From CAZNLL01 sp964573885 (GTDB lineage Bacteria > Desulfobacterota > DSM-4660 > Desulfatiglandales > Desulfatiglandaceae), in contig CAZNLL010000008.1 in assembly GCA_964573885.1 (NCBI GenBank), positions 1 through 51,777 of the forward strand: a DNA stretch of 51,777 bases, given 5' to 3'. Shown piece after piece: positions 7,536 through 15,791 of this stretch (position 1 is the first letter of the stretch; every line of letters starts with the position of its first letter). The notes beneath the pieces were generated by a model. That model was not told the DNA's origin. It saw nothing but the letters and a program-made list of their open reading frames with translations, and did no database searches. Both the position numbers and the translations under genes were made by a program.

Positions 7536-7668
7536 CTAACGCACGGTAATGGCCTTTTCCGGGCACGTCTCCTGACAACAAAAGCAGGGGAAAGAGCTCA
7601 AAGGCCTTGTCCACGGCCTCGCGTAAATCGCCGTAGTCCGCCGGATGAATCATGACATGGGGCATCAC
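7536..7668 (-). pseudogene. relic of a DUF362 ferredoxin-type protein (internal deletion, frameshift)
   Basis: A ribosome-binding site (AAAAGGTG) and start codon lead into MPHVMIHPADYGDLREAVDK and AFELFP, which resemble the beginning of DUF362 iron-sulfur proteins. About 26 codons later a shift to another frame reads CFCCQETCPEKAITVR and then TAG at 7536-7538, which resembles the [4Fe-4S] end of such proteins. The roughly 300 codons expected between them are missing. The original frame runs on to 7477 without family resemblance and into the neighbouring promoter. I read this as an internal-deletion remnant rather than a working 63-aa gene. Confidence 0.6.
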
Positions 7669-7718
7669 TTACACCTTTTGCATTCCCCCACTTAAAACCG
7701 GGGAGTTATGGTTTAGGT

Positions 7719-8135
7719 TTAACCTTGTTTAGGGATCTGTTTGCGCATGTAATCGTCCAGGGCCGCCATGAGGGTGTCTTCCGCAAGCTTGGCACAGTGG
7801 AGGTAGTCTTGTGGCAGGCTTCCCACTGAGTGCTGAATGCGGTCTGCATCGATGTGAAGAAGCTCATCGGGATTTCTGCCTTTTGCCATGTCGGCGGCGG
7901 CATGGAGACAGTTGAAGCTGTAAGCGCACCCGTTGGTCCAGGTGGAAGTCTTTTCAACACGGTTGTCCCGGAACTTCAGGCATATTTCCATGGTGTCTCC
8001 ACAGGAACCCGTAACGCACGCCTTACCGTCGGGATCCTTTACATCCGGGTTCAACCAGAAATAGATCCCTATCCATACGCCCACCAGGACAAAAAGGACG
8101 CCGGCACCGGCAAGAACCCATAAAAAGAATTCCAT
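7719..8135 (-). CDS. membrane-anchored IscU/NifU-like iron-sulfur scaffold protein
   Basis: A 138-residue protein. Residues 3-28 are one hydrophobic helix (FFLWVLAGAGVLFVLVGVWI...). Residues 38-135 resemble the NifU N-terminal/IscU fold, with the three scaffold cysteines C45 (SCGD), C70 (TNGCA) and C114 (LHCAKLAEDTL) and the typical GSLPQDYLHC and LDDYM ends. The start at 8135 has GAGGAA upstream; the longer open frame to 8312 lacks a good start. IscU/NifU are normally soluble, so the anchor is unusual. The HC motif is present and an extra cysteine is at C40. No other cluster-assembly genes are near; it could assemble or hold an Fe-S cluster at the membrane, or bind another metal. Confidence 0.75.
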   Translation of the reverse strand: MEFFLWVLAGAGVLFVLVGVWIGIYFWLNPDVKDPDGKACVTGSCGDTMEICLKFRDNRVEKTSTWTNGCAYSFNCLHAAADMAKGRNPDELLHIDADRIQHSVGSLPQDYLHCAKLAEDTLMAALDDYMRKQIPKQG

Positions 8136-8335
8136 CCCATTTCCTCGGGAAATGGGTCGAAAAGACGTCGCCCATTTCTTCGTATGGACTGTGAGAGCAT
8201 CCCCTTCGGGGAAAGATCCCTGTAAGGAGCCACTACTTCGAGCCTGAATCCAGGATAGGAGAATTCCCGGGAAACCGCAAGGCCTATAAACCAAGCCCTC
8301 CTGGGCCCCCAAACCGGGCTCTAAGGCCCTGATTC

Positions 8336-9121
8336 CTATTGGGGCTGGGGGTCGAAGATATCCGAGAGGGGCATGGAGAAGGCCACCTCGGGCCTGTATT
8401 TCATAAAGGTGGGGATGGGGTATCGAATTCCTCTCTGATGGCTTTTCTCCAACCCTTCGATCACCACGGGAAATTTCGGTGCAGGAAGGGCCATGACCAT
8501 CTCATGATCCTGGCAGGCGGCCCAGACCCTGTCCCCGTTCCCCGGGACCACCACCTTAAAGGTATTATCCAAATAAGCGGCCACCACCCCTTCAGTACAG
8601 GAAGAGGCCCTTCCAGAAAAGCTGCCCCCGATAGGGTGCCCCGTATGGTAGGTGATGCCGTGGATCAATCGCATGAGCTGGGCCGGATTGACATAGATGA
8701 GAACCACGTCCGGTTCGAGTTTCACCCGTGCCAGGGGGGCGTACACAACGGCCCGGTCCGGGTTGGGGTCCAGACAACGGAATTCATTGACAATGGTCCG
8801 CGCCGCCTCTTCATCCTTGGCATAGGCGAGGCGAACAAAGGAATCCGCCGCCGCAGCCTCGTGGGTTACTTTTTTCCAGCCATGGGTATGGGCGGCTATG
8901 GCACATCCCACGTCTCGGGGCCCGAAGCCCACGGTCCATCCATAGCGCCTGGCCATTGAGGCGCCCTGGCACGGTGCCATGGGCACCTGAAATTTGTCCA
9001 AGGGCCTCTTGGCGGATGGGGGGATCCCGGACTCGTCATCCAAGAAGGTGACGGCCACGGGAAAGGTCTGGGGATTAATAAAAAAGGCCAGCTTTTCTGC
9101 GTATTGAGACCACTCTTGCAT
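8336..9121 (-). CDS. DUF169 family protein
   Basis: A 261-residue soluble protein that fits DUF169 throughout: an N-terminal helix with a FPVAVTFLDD strand, APCQGASMARRYGWT, then PDVVLIYVNPAQLMRLIHGITYHTGHPIGGSFSGRASSCTEGVV and VPGNGDRVWAACQDHEM. Cysteines in PCQGA, GRASSC and AACQDHEM are typical of the family. DUF169 proteins are common in anaerobes, often near acetyl-CoA or Fe-S enzymes; no biochemical role is established to my knowledge. A Shine-Dalgarno AGGAGG-type sequence lies eight bases upstream. It faces the flavin reductase at 9436 across a 314-bp divergent gap. Confidence 0.8.
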   Translation of the reverse strand: MQEWSQYAEKLAFFINPQTFPVAVTFLDDESGIPPSAKRPLDKFQVPMAPCQGASMARRYGWTVGFGPRDVGCAIAAHTHGWKKVTHEAAAADSFVRLAYAKDEEAARTIVNEFRCLDPNPDRAVVYAPLARVKLEPDVVLIYVNPAQLMRLIHGITYHTGHPIGGSFSGRASSCTEGVVAAYLDNTFKVVVPGNGDRVWAACQDHEMVMALPAPKFPVVIEGLEKSHQRGIRYPIPTFMKYRPEVAFSMPLSDIFDPQPQ

Positions 9122-9435
9122 AAGAAAACCTCCTGGCTAGTGTTTTTCCATAGAACCCAAAAAACTATCATACAGGGCAGGGTATTTTGATCAAGGGTTT
9201 TTCGATATCCTTTCAGAGGTTTGGCGGTCACGGTGAAACACTCCCGGGAGATTATGGTTAGTCGCCACTTGTTTTCTACCCCATCGCGGGATCGCCCGTA
9301 AAGGGGCCTCTATACTTTTGTTTTGACACCAACCTGTCCAGGGATGTAGATTTGGCTCCTCACAAAAACCATCTTTACCCCGGGGGCCGTATTCAGGCCT
9401 GACCCGGTTCCGGGGGAATAACAGGAGAGGATATC
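9122..9435. other. divergent intergenic region
   Basis: About 314 bp between the divergent DUF169 and flavin reductase genes. A plus-strand promoter candidate, TTGACA at 9323-9328 and TAGATT at 9347-9352 with an 18-bp spacer, would serve the reductase, whose Shine-Dalgarno is AGGAGAGG. CTCCCGGGAG near 9241 is a 10-bp palindrome without evident function. I see no gene here. Confidence 0.5.
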
Positions 9436-10512
9436 ATGAAGGTACTTGCCTTGAATTCAAGCCCTCGGGGCGAGGGGCAGAGCAAAACCCGGATCATGCT
9501 GAGCCATCTGGTGAGGGGTATGGCCCAGGCCGGGGCGGATGTTGAAGTGGTCCATCTCCGTGAGAAGAAGATCAAAAACTGTATCGGGTGTTTTACCTGC
9601 TGGACCAAGACACCGGGTGTGTGCGTTCATCAGGACGACATGACCAAGGAGCTCTACCCCAAGTGGCTGAAAGCGGATCTCGTCGTGTATGCCACTCCCC
9701 TGTATCACTTTACGGTGAATGCCAGCATGAAGGCCTTTATCGAGCGCACCCTCCCGGTGATTCAACCCTTTCTGGAGGAAAAAGGCGGGAGGACCTATCA
9801 TCCCTTGCGCCATCCATTCCCAAAGGCCGTGTTTGTCTCTGTGGCCGGATTTCCGGAACAGGCCGTCTTCGACCAAATGAGCACCTGGGTCCGCTTCATA
9901 TACGGCTCGGGCGGGATGCTCGTAGCCGAGATCTATCGGCCCGCGGCAGAGAGCATGATCCTTCCCGCATTTCGGGACCAGGCCCGGGATATCTATGCCG
10001 CCACCGAGCAGGCCGGCCGGGAGATCGTGGAATCCATGAACGTTTCTCCGGAAACCATGGCCCGGGTCACCCGGGACCTGACCGGGGGCAAGAGACAAGA
10101 CATGTTCACAATGGCCAACCTCTTCTGGAAGACCTGCATTGAAGAGGGGGTGACCCCCAAAGAATTTGAGGAAAGGGGACTCAAGCCGCGGCCCGATTCC
10201 CTGGAGACCTTTATGACGACCTTGCCCATGGGATTCAACCCGGATGGGGCCGGGGATACAAGGGCCACCATCCAGTTCAGGTTTAGCGGAGAGGTCCAAG
10301 GGACATGCCACTTTGTGATCCAAGAGGGCCGCATTGAGCCCCATGAAGGGGATGCCCGGGCCCCTGACCTGGTTATCGATGCCCCCTTTGAGGTGTGGAT
10401 GGACATCATGACAGGCAAGGCCGACGGCCAGCAGATGTTCATGGAAGAGAAGTACAAGGTGGAGGGGGATCTCTCTTTGCTCTTGCGTATGAAGGACCTT
10501 TTCGCAAGGTAA
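9436..10512 (+). CDS. NADPH-dependent FMN reductase-type protein with C-terminal SCP2-like domain
   Basis: A 358-residue fusion. Residues 1-190 are a flavodoxin-like domain with the phosphate loop LNSSPRGEGQSKT and the iron-sulfur flavoprotein-like CIGCFTCW motif (NCIGCFTCWTKTPGVCV), common in NAD(P)H-dependent FMN reductases of anaerobes. The C-terminal ~100 residues (ATIQFRFSGEVQGTCHFVIQEG...APDLVIDAPFEVWMDIMTGKADGQQMFMEEKYKVEGDLSLLLRM) match the SCP2/sterol-carrier fold, which binds hydrophobic ligands. The combination suggests reduction of a lipid-like or aromatic compound, or a redox chaperone; the substrate is unknown. Expressed alone from its own promoter. Confidence 0.82.
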   Translation: MKVLALNSSPRGEGQSKTRIMLSHLVRGMAQAGADVEVVHLREKKIKNCIGCFTCWTKTPGVCVHQDDMTKELYPKWLKADLVVYATPLYHFTVNASMKAFIERTLPVIQPFLEEKGGRTYHPLRHPFPKAVFVSVAGFPEQAVFDQMSTWVRFIYGSGGMLVAEIYRPAAESMILPAFRDQARDIYAATEQAGREIVESMNVSPETMARVTRDLTGGKRQDMFTMANLFWKTCIEEGVTPKEFEERGLKPRPDSLETFMTTLPMGFNPDGAGDTRATIQFRFSGEVQGTCHFVIQEGRIEPHEGDARAPDLVIDAPFEVWMDIMTGKADGQQMFMEEKYKVEGDLSLLLRMKDLFAR

Positions 10513-10527
10513 CCCCCTCGCAGGGAA

Positions 10528-12237
10528 TTACCCAAGGGAAGGCGCCTGGGCGGCGTATTGCCTGTGGGCCTGGAAATAGGCGCTCACCTCGGGGGGTAAC
10601 GCGGTAAACCGGATCACATGGGTATCCTGATCCTTTGGGGGGGTCTTTAGGACCTTTCCGTAAAAGCTCTGGTTGAGCAAGTCTTCTTCCACCCCTCTCA
10701 GATTCATCTTGAGATTCGTCATTACTTCAAGGGGCGCATCCAGGATGATTTCCGCACCCTTCTTGGAAAGCCGGACCATGACACCTTCTTGTCTTTGGTT
10801 CCCAATGGTTTTGCCTTTAAGCACCTGGTAGCGGACCGGGATCCGCTGCGCCAGGGAAACCATGTGGGGATCCCTTTCCTCTAAAGCGAGGTTATCGTCT
10901 CCGGCAATGCCACCCACCTGAAGGATCTTTAAAGGTGTTTTTGCGCCTTTTGGAAATACCTCCCGTTCCCCGTCAATGCGCAGGATAGGTCCGGTCGCTT
11001 GGTGCACGGATTCTGAGACAAGCACCTGGCCTCCCACGGTATATGATTCAATACGGCTGGCCAGGTTCACCCCGCTTCCCACCACACCGAATTTGGTGCG
11101 CTCCTCGGACCCGATGTTTCCCACTACCACTTCCGCGGTATTGAGGCCGATTCCCATTTCCAGGTCGGGCAGGCCTTGACGGCGGTTTTCTTGGTTGACT
11201 TTTTCCATGGCGTTCTGCATTTCAATGGCGCAGGCCACAGCGGCCCGGGCGTGATCCGGCGTTTCCCGGGGGGCCCCAAAGGTCACCAGCAGGGCATCAC
11301 CGTAGATATCGTTGATGGTGCCGTGATATTTTTTGCAGATCTTCATCATCACGTCAAAATAGCGGTTGAGCAGGGCCATGACCTGCTGCGGGTCCAGGCG
11401 CTCGGACAAGGCGGTGAATCCCCGCAGATCGCTCATCATGATGGTGACCTGGCGTTTTTCTCCTCCCAGTCTGACCGCGTCGGGCTCATGGATGAGGGTA
11501 TTCATCACCTCCGGGGAGAGGTAGCGGCCGAACATGTGTTTCAGAAAATCGGAGAGCTCTTTGACCTGGGCCTCCCGCCGGCGCCAGCGATCAATGACGT
11601 ACCCGCACAAAAGGAGCACCCACACAACCAGCATGGCGCCCGACCCCAGGGCAAAGATGAGCCAGAAGGGATCAAGCCTGCCCTGTGAAAAGGGAGGGGC
11701 CACAAGGGCCACGGCATAGGGAAAGAGTCCCAGTTGCTCTCCGACAATATTGTACCCGATGACAACGACCCAGGAGGCAAAGGCGAGGAAGGCAAAGGTG
11801 TAGTCAAAGAGGAGGAGCCCCAAAAACACCTGGACGAAAAGGATGAGGAGGGTGCCCGGATTGGTGGAATGCCCCACGGAGCAAACAAACCATGCACTAT
11901 GGGCGGAGATGGCAACAGCCATTCCGTATGGCAGGGCACGGTTCATGGGATAACGCTTGCGGATGGCCAGGCCCGCCAAGACCAGGAAGACCAGGAGCAG
12001 GACATATTTCCCGTGAATGGGAAAACCCAGGCCGAGGGCCCACAGGTCAAAGTACGCCGGTAAGACCCCTGGGAGCCGGGGCAGCAAAAAGACAATAAGG
12101 GCCATGGGGAGGTTAAAGAAGAGCTCAAAACCGAGTATCAGAAGGGTCTTGTCAATGTAACTCCACTCCAGGGGATTGCCGATGCGGTCAAAGAGGCGCC
12201 TGGAATGACTCTTTTTTAGCGGAACGGCCTCGGCCAT
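10528..12237 (-). CDS. membrane adenylate/guanylate cyclase with C-terminal PilZ-like domain
   Basis: A 569-residue membrane protein. The first ~240 residues hold about six hydrophobic segments, with no evident periplasmic sensor. A short linker leads to a class III nucleotide cyclase domain starting HMFGRYLSPEVM; both metal-binding aspartates are present (MMSDLRGFT and GDALLVTFG), and NLASRIE lies in the expected place. The last ~120 residues look like PilZ: RIPVR gives the RxxxR arginines, but the D/NxSxxG motif is RLSKKG, so c-di-GMP binding is doubtful. The start was put at the ATG at 12237; the frame extends to a TTG at 12366 with no support. It converges on the flavin reductase, 15 bp apart. 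Confidence 0.85.
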   Translation of the reverse strand: MAEAVPLKKSHSRRLFDRIGNPLEWSYIDKTLLILGFELFFNLPMALIVFLLPRLPGVLPAYFDLWALGLGFPIHGKYVLLLVFLVLAGLAIRKRYPMNRALPYGMAVAISAHSAWFVCSVGHSTNPGTLLILFVQVFLGLLLFDYTFAFLAFASWVVVIGYNIVGEQLGLFPYAVALVAPPFSQGRLDPFWLIFALGSGAMLVVWVLLLCGYVIDRWRRREAQVKELSDFLKHMFGRYLSPEVMNTLIHEPDAVRLGGEKRQVTIMMSDLRGFTALSERLDPQQVMALLNRYFDVMMKICKKYHGTINDIYGDALLVTFGAPRETPDHARAAVACAIEMQNAMEKVNQENRRQGLPDLEMGIGLNTAEVVVGNIGSEERTKFGVVGSGVNLASRIESYTVGGQVLVSESVHQATGPILRIDGEREVFPKGAKTPLKILQVGGIAGDDNLALEERDPHMVSLAQRIPVRYQVLKGKTIGNQRQEGVMVRLSKKGAEIILDAPLEVMTNLKMNLRGVEEDLLNQSFYGKVLKTPPKDQDTHVIRFTALPPEVSAYFQAHRQYAAQAPSLG

Positions 12238-12418
12238 GGTCTCATCCAGACTGGCGGTTTCGTCTGAACACGCAGCAGGTAAAGGGGAGCGGCCATGAAT
12301 GAGTAGGAGGCGGTGCGGGGAAATAAAGGATAATGGATTATAATGGAAGGGCGGGGAGGGTGTCAATCACGGGTCCGAGAGGGCTGTGGGGAAGGTGTGG
12401 TCTGGATCTTGAGCGGTG

Positions 12419-12447
12419 TTGACACAGCGGGCCGAATAGTCTAACTT
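12419..12447 (+). promoter_or_regulatory. sigma-70 promoter of the FG-GAP protein gene
   Basis: TTGACA (12419-12424), 17 bp, TAACTT (12442-12447). The gene starts about 50 bp downstream at 12501. Confidence 0.6.
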
Positions 12448-12500
12448 TTTCTATAAAAGGCGATTTTTCCCCATCCCTTCCCTTTATGAAGGAGTCGGCC

Positions 12501-14006
12501 ATGGTGCAATTATCGCTGCGCCTAACATTCTTACCCTTTATGGTTCTCCTCTCTTTCTTCTTCTTATTTTCTTCTGGTGTTTTTGCCTCATCCTTTTCGG
12601 TGTTTCCTCCTGTGACTCAGGAAGAGAGCCCCGGGCAGGGATCGCCGGGAGGTTCCCTCAAAGGCACCGGCCTTGAAGGGGGGATCCACTTCGGGATCCG
12701 GGTGCCTGTGGCAGGGAACCCCAAAGGGGTTGTGCTGGCGGACTTTAACGGCGACGGTCATCTGGATATGGCCACCTCTTGCATGGCCTCCCATTGCGTG
12801 TCCGTGGCCCTAGGCCGGGGCGACGGCTCCTTTGGTGGATCTGTGAATTTTTCGGTGGGCAAGGGCCCGGGACCCATCGGTACAGGCGATTTCACCAACG
12901 ACGGGCATGTGGATATCGTGACGGCCAATCGGTATACAGGTACCGTAACGGTATTGCCTGGGGATGGAAACGGGGCCTTCGGGGACCCCGTCCATTCCCT
13001 GGCAGGTCCTTTTCCCGAGGCCCTTGAGGTAATGGATTTTGACGCCGATGGGACCCTGGACCTGGCCGTTTGTCACGAGCTGGCCATGGATATTATGTTC
13101 GGGGCGGGGGATGGGACCTTCAAATCCAGGGATAGGTGGACCCTGGAAGGTGACATCCAATACGTGGATTCCGGGGACCTGGACAAGGATGGGTTTCCAG
13201 ATGTGATACACGTGAACAGGGTCATGGATGTGGGCTTGAGCTATGTGACCGTGCTGTTGAACGACGGTGAGGGAAGCTTTTGGGCCGCTTATGGGTATGA
13301 ATTTGTCCAGGTGCCTGGAGGGATAAGGATCGGGGATCTTAACGGCGATACGAACCTGGACTTTGTCGTCACCCTCTGGGGCACGGGTCGTGTAGCCCTT
13401 CATCTGGGTCTGGGCAACGGTCTGTTTCAGATCCCGGTGTATGACCGGGCCGGAACATGGATGGGCCCCGGGCCGGTGGCCATTGGTGACCTGACCGGTG
13501 ATGCCGTCCCTGATCTGGCCGTGGTCCATCAGAGGGAGGGTCTCCTGATCCTGGCCGGCAAGGGGGATGGCCGCTTTGAAGAGCCCCTCCACCACCTCAG
13601 GGTCGTAGCCAGTGATGTGTCTGTGGGGGACCTGGATCAGGACGGGACCATGGACCCGGTGGTGTCCCATGGGGGGACCCGTGATCCGGCCCTGACGGCT
13701 GCGGTCCTTCGGCCCCTTGCGCCACGGCCGGGCACCCAGGGCGTGGTTCCCACGTTTTCATGGACAGGCCGGTACCAGAACCATCTTTTTTGTATGCTCT
13801 TCCCCTACGAGATCGAATGGCTTATCTTCAAGTTCAAAGTCTTCATCCCGGTTGCCCTGTGGCAGGAAGCGCCTTCCTTTGAGATGCCTGAGACGTGGTG
13901 GGACCTTATGGCGGATGAGGAACCCTGCTACTGGTTGGTGGTGGGGGCCGACGCCTCAAAGGCCTTCAAGGAGATCAGCGTCATCTGGAGGGTCACCAAG
14001 GATTAA
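12501..14006 (+). CDS. secreted FG-GAP/VCBS seven-repeat beta-propeller protein
   Basis: A 501-residue exported protein. The start at 12501 is set by GAAGGAG six bases upstream; the ATG at 12486 has none. A hydrophobic signal segment ends near residue 25 (VFAS). Seven FG-GAP-type repeats carry Ca-binding loops: DFNGDGHLD, DFTNDGHVD, DFDADGTLD, DLDKDGFPD, DLNGDTNLD, DLTGDAVPD and DLDQDGTMD, as expected for one closed seven-bladed propeller. The last ~110 residues form an extra domain that includes PTFSWTG and CYWLVVGAD, like domains found in cell-surface proteins. Likely on the cell surface or in the periplasm; ligand unknown. No anchor sequence is visible. Confidence 0.8.
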   Translation: MVQLSLRLTFLPFMVLLSFFFLFSSGVFASSFSVFPPVTQEESPGQGSPGGSLKGTGLEGGIHFGIRVPVAGNPKGVVLADFNGDGHLDMATSCMASHCVSVALGRGDGSFGGSVNFSVGKGPGPIGTGDFTNDGHVDIVTANRYTGTVTVLPGDGNGAFGDPVHSLAGPFPEALEVMDFDADGTLDLAVCHELAMDIMFGAGDGTFKSRDRWTLEGDIQYVDSGDLDKDGFPDVIHVNRVMDVGLSYVTVLLNDGEGSFWAAYGYEFVQVPGGIRIGDLNGDTNLDFVVTLWGTGRVALHLGLGNGLFQIPVYDRAGTWMGPGPVAIGDLTGDAVPDLAVVHQREGLLILAGKGDGRFEEPLHHLRVVASDVSVGDLDQDGTMDPVVSHGGTRDPALTAAVLRPLAPRPGTQGVVPTFSWTGRYQNHLFCMLFPYEIEWLIFKFKVFIPVALWQEAPSFEMPETWWDLMADEEPCYWLVVGADASKAFKEISVIWRVTKD

Positions 14007-14124
14007 CACCCTTTCCCCTCAAAGATGCCCCACGGTAAGCCATCATTATGGTTCGGACCCGGTCGGGTATCGGAGGCCGGAGCGCGACGGCAGTGAGGCA
14101 AACCGTTTCAGGATCCGGCTTTTC

Positions 14125-14159
14125 TTTGACTTATACAAAGATATTTGGTATACCAAATA
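14125..14159 (+). promoter_or_regulatory. promoter overlapped by the MarR operator palindrome
   Basis: TTTGAC (14125-14130) is followed about 19 bp on by TATACC (14150-14155). The perfect 18-bp palindrome TATTTGGTATACCAAATA (14142-14159) covers the -10. It lies 23 bp upstream of the marR start and is a textbook MarR-type operator position. Confidence 0.7.
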
Positions 14160-14182
14160 CATTAAAAACAAATGAGGGACCC

Positions 14183-14647
14183 ATGCCGGGAAATGATCGG
14201 CTCATCTATCTGATATTCACCGCCCAGCAGCATCTCCGGACCTATTTGAAGAACACCCTGGCCGGAGAAGGGGTGCGGATCACCCCCGCCCAGGCGGGTA
14301 TCCTTTTTTTGCTGGACCAGGAGCAGGGCCAGAACATGACAGCCTTGAGCCGGGTCCTCGCCATTGATAATTCAACCATGACCGGGCTGGTGAACCGTCT
14401 GGAAAAGAGGGGCTTTGTCAGGCGGGTTTCGGGGCCCTCGGATAGACGCATATCCCGCATTTTCATCACCCCTGAAGGTGCCGCCGAAGTGGACAGGGCC
14501 AAGGCCGTGATAAACAGGGTCAACCAGGAGATTACCGCCGGTTTTTCACAAGAGGAGGCCCGGGTTTTCAAAAGGGTGTTGCAAAGCTTTTTCGGGAAAT
14601 TCAGGAACATGAAGCCTGGGGGGCTTTATGGCCACCGCACTCACTGA
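14183..14647 (+). CDS. MarR-family transcriptional regulator
   Basis: A 154-residue winged-helix regulator: dimer helix LIYLIFTAQQHLRTYLKN, recognition region MTALSRVLAIDNSTMTGLVNRLEKRGFVRR, and the wing SDRRISRIFITPEG, then a C-terminal dimer helix. The ATG at 14183 has GAGGGA upstream; the longer frame to 14048 runs through the promoter. MarR proteins commonly sense small phenolic or acyl ligands. Its 3' end overlaps the acyl-CoA dehydrogenase start by 20 bases, so it probably regulates itself together with the acyl-CoA dehydrogenase-MoxR-CoxE genes. Confidence 0.88.
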   Translation: MPGNDRLIYLIFTAQQHLRTYLKNTLAGEGVRITPAQAGILFLLDQEQGQNMTALSRVLAIDNSTMTGLVNRLEKRGFVRRVSGPSDRRISRIFITPEGAAEVDRAKAVINRVNQEITAGFSQEEARVFKRVLQSFFGKFRNMKPGGLYGHRTH

Positions 14648-15791
14648 GGGGCTTCGGGAACTGAGGGACAAGGCGGCCCGCTTCGCCCAAAGAGAGGTGG
14701 CCCCCCGAAAGGACCTTGACGCCTTGCAGGTGGTTCCCATGGAGATTTGGCACAAGATGGGCGAACAAGGGCTCCTGGGGGTCGGTCTCCCCGTATCCTA
14801 CCACGGGGGCGGTCAGGGTTACCCGGGGGTGGCCGTGGCCGGGGAGGCCCTTGTGGCGTGGGGGCATAATCTGGGCCTGGGGCTGTCCTGGCTCATCCAT
14901 CAGGTGGTGGCCCGGTTTCTTGTCTTGGGCTTTGGGAATCCGGGACAAAGAGAGGCGTTTCTTCCCGGGATGGCACGGGGTGAGCTCACCGGGTCCATTG
15001 CCGTCTCAGAGCCCGGCACAGGGGCCCATCCCAAATTTATGAAGACCCGGGCCCTTGCCCGGGACGGGGGATATGTGCTGAACGGGGAAAAGGCCTATCT
15101 CACCAACGGCCCCATGGCGGATCTCTTCGTGGTGGTGGCCGTTACCCGTGAAGGGGGGGACCGGCGGGGGTTTAGCGCCTTCCTGGTCCCCAGGGACGCC
15201 CCCGGACTGGAGGTGACCGGTCCCATGGAGCTGGGTTTTCTCAGACCTTCGCCTCACGGCGGCCTCAGGCTGAGGGATTGTTATGTGCCCGCATCCGCGG
15301 TCCTGGGGGAGCAACATGCCGCCTACGAGGAAATGGTGAAACCCTTTAGAGGGGTGGAAGATGCCCTGATGATGGGGCCCATTGCGGGGGCCCTGTCGAG
15401 GCGGCTCGCCCTCTTCCTGACCCTGGTCCGTGAAGGGGAAAGCCGGTTGGAGGACCCTGCCGCCGAGGACCTGGGATTGTATCAGGGCCTTATTCACTGT
15501 CTCAGGGTCCTGGCCTATGAGGGTGCGGCCATGCTGGAGGATACAGGCCGGCACCCGGAGTTCTTGTCTCTCCTCACGGCCTCCCGCTTCCTGTACAAAA
15601 GGGGAGGCTCTGTGTGGGAGCGGCTCATGCAATCCGGGGCGGTGGAGGAATGTGTTGAACTGGACCGCCTCAGTCGGGACATAGATCGCCTGACCGGGAT
15701 CGGTGAAAATGTGGCCCGCTATAAACGGATAAAGATTGGAAGGGAGCTTCTGGCCAGGGGCAAATACCATGATAAGATATCACAACCATAA
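14628..15791 (+). CDS. acyl-CoA dehydrogenase-like flavoprotein
   Basis: A 387-residue protein of the acyl-CoA dehydrogenase fold: an N-terminal helical domain (LRDKAARFAQREVAPRKDLDAL), a middle beta domain with TGSIAVSEPGTGAHPKFMKT and GYVLNGEKAYLTNGPMADLFVVVA, and a C-terminal helical domain (MMGPIAGALSRRLALFLTLVREG). FAD-binding landmarks are kept, but the C-terminal domain is less typical, and I cannot assign the catalytic Glu with certainty. Its substrate may be unusual or activity may be lost. It overlaps marR upstream by 20 bases and the MoxR gene downstream by 23 bases, so translation is coupled. Confidence 0.85.
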   Translation: MATALTEGLRELRDKAARFAQREVAPRKDLDALQVVPMEIWHKMGEQGLLGVGLPVSYHGGGQGYPGVAVAGEALVAWGHNLGLGLSWLIHQVVARFLVLGFGNPGQREAFLPGMARGELTGSIAVSEPGTGAHPKFMKTRALARDGGYVLNGEKAYLTNGPMADLFVVVAVTREGGDRRGFSAFLVPRDAPGLEVTGPMELGFLRPSPHGGLRLRDCYVPASAVLGEQHAAYEEMVKPFRGVEDALMMGPIAGALSRRLALFLTLVREGESRLEDPAAEDLGLYQGLIHCLRVLAYEGAAMLEDTGRHPEFLSLLTASRFLYKRGGSVWERLMQSGAVEECVELDRLSRDIDRLTGIGENVARYKRIKIGRELLARGKYHDKISQP

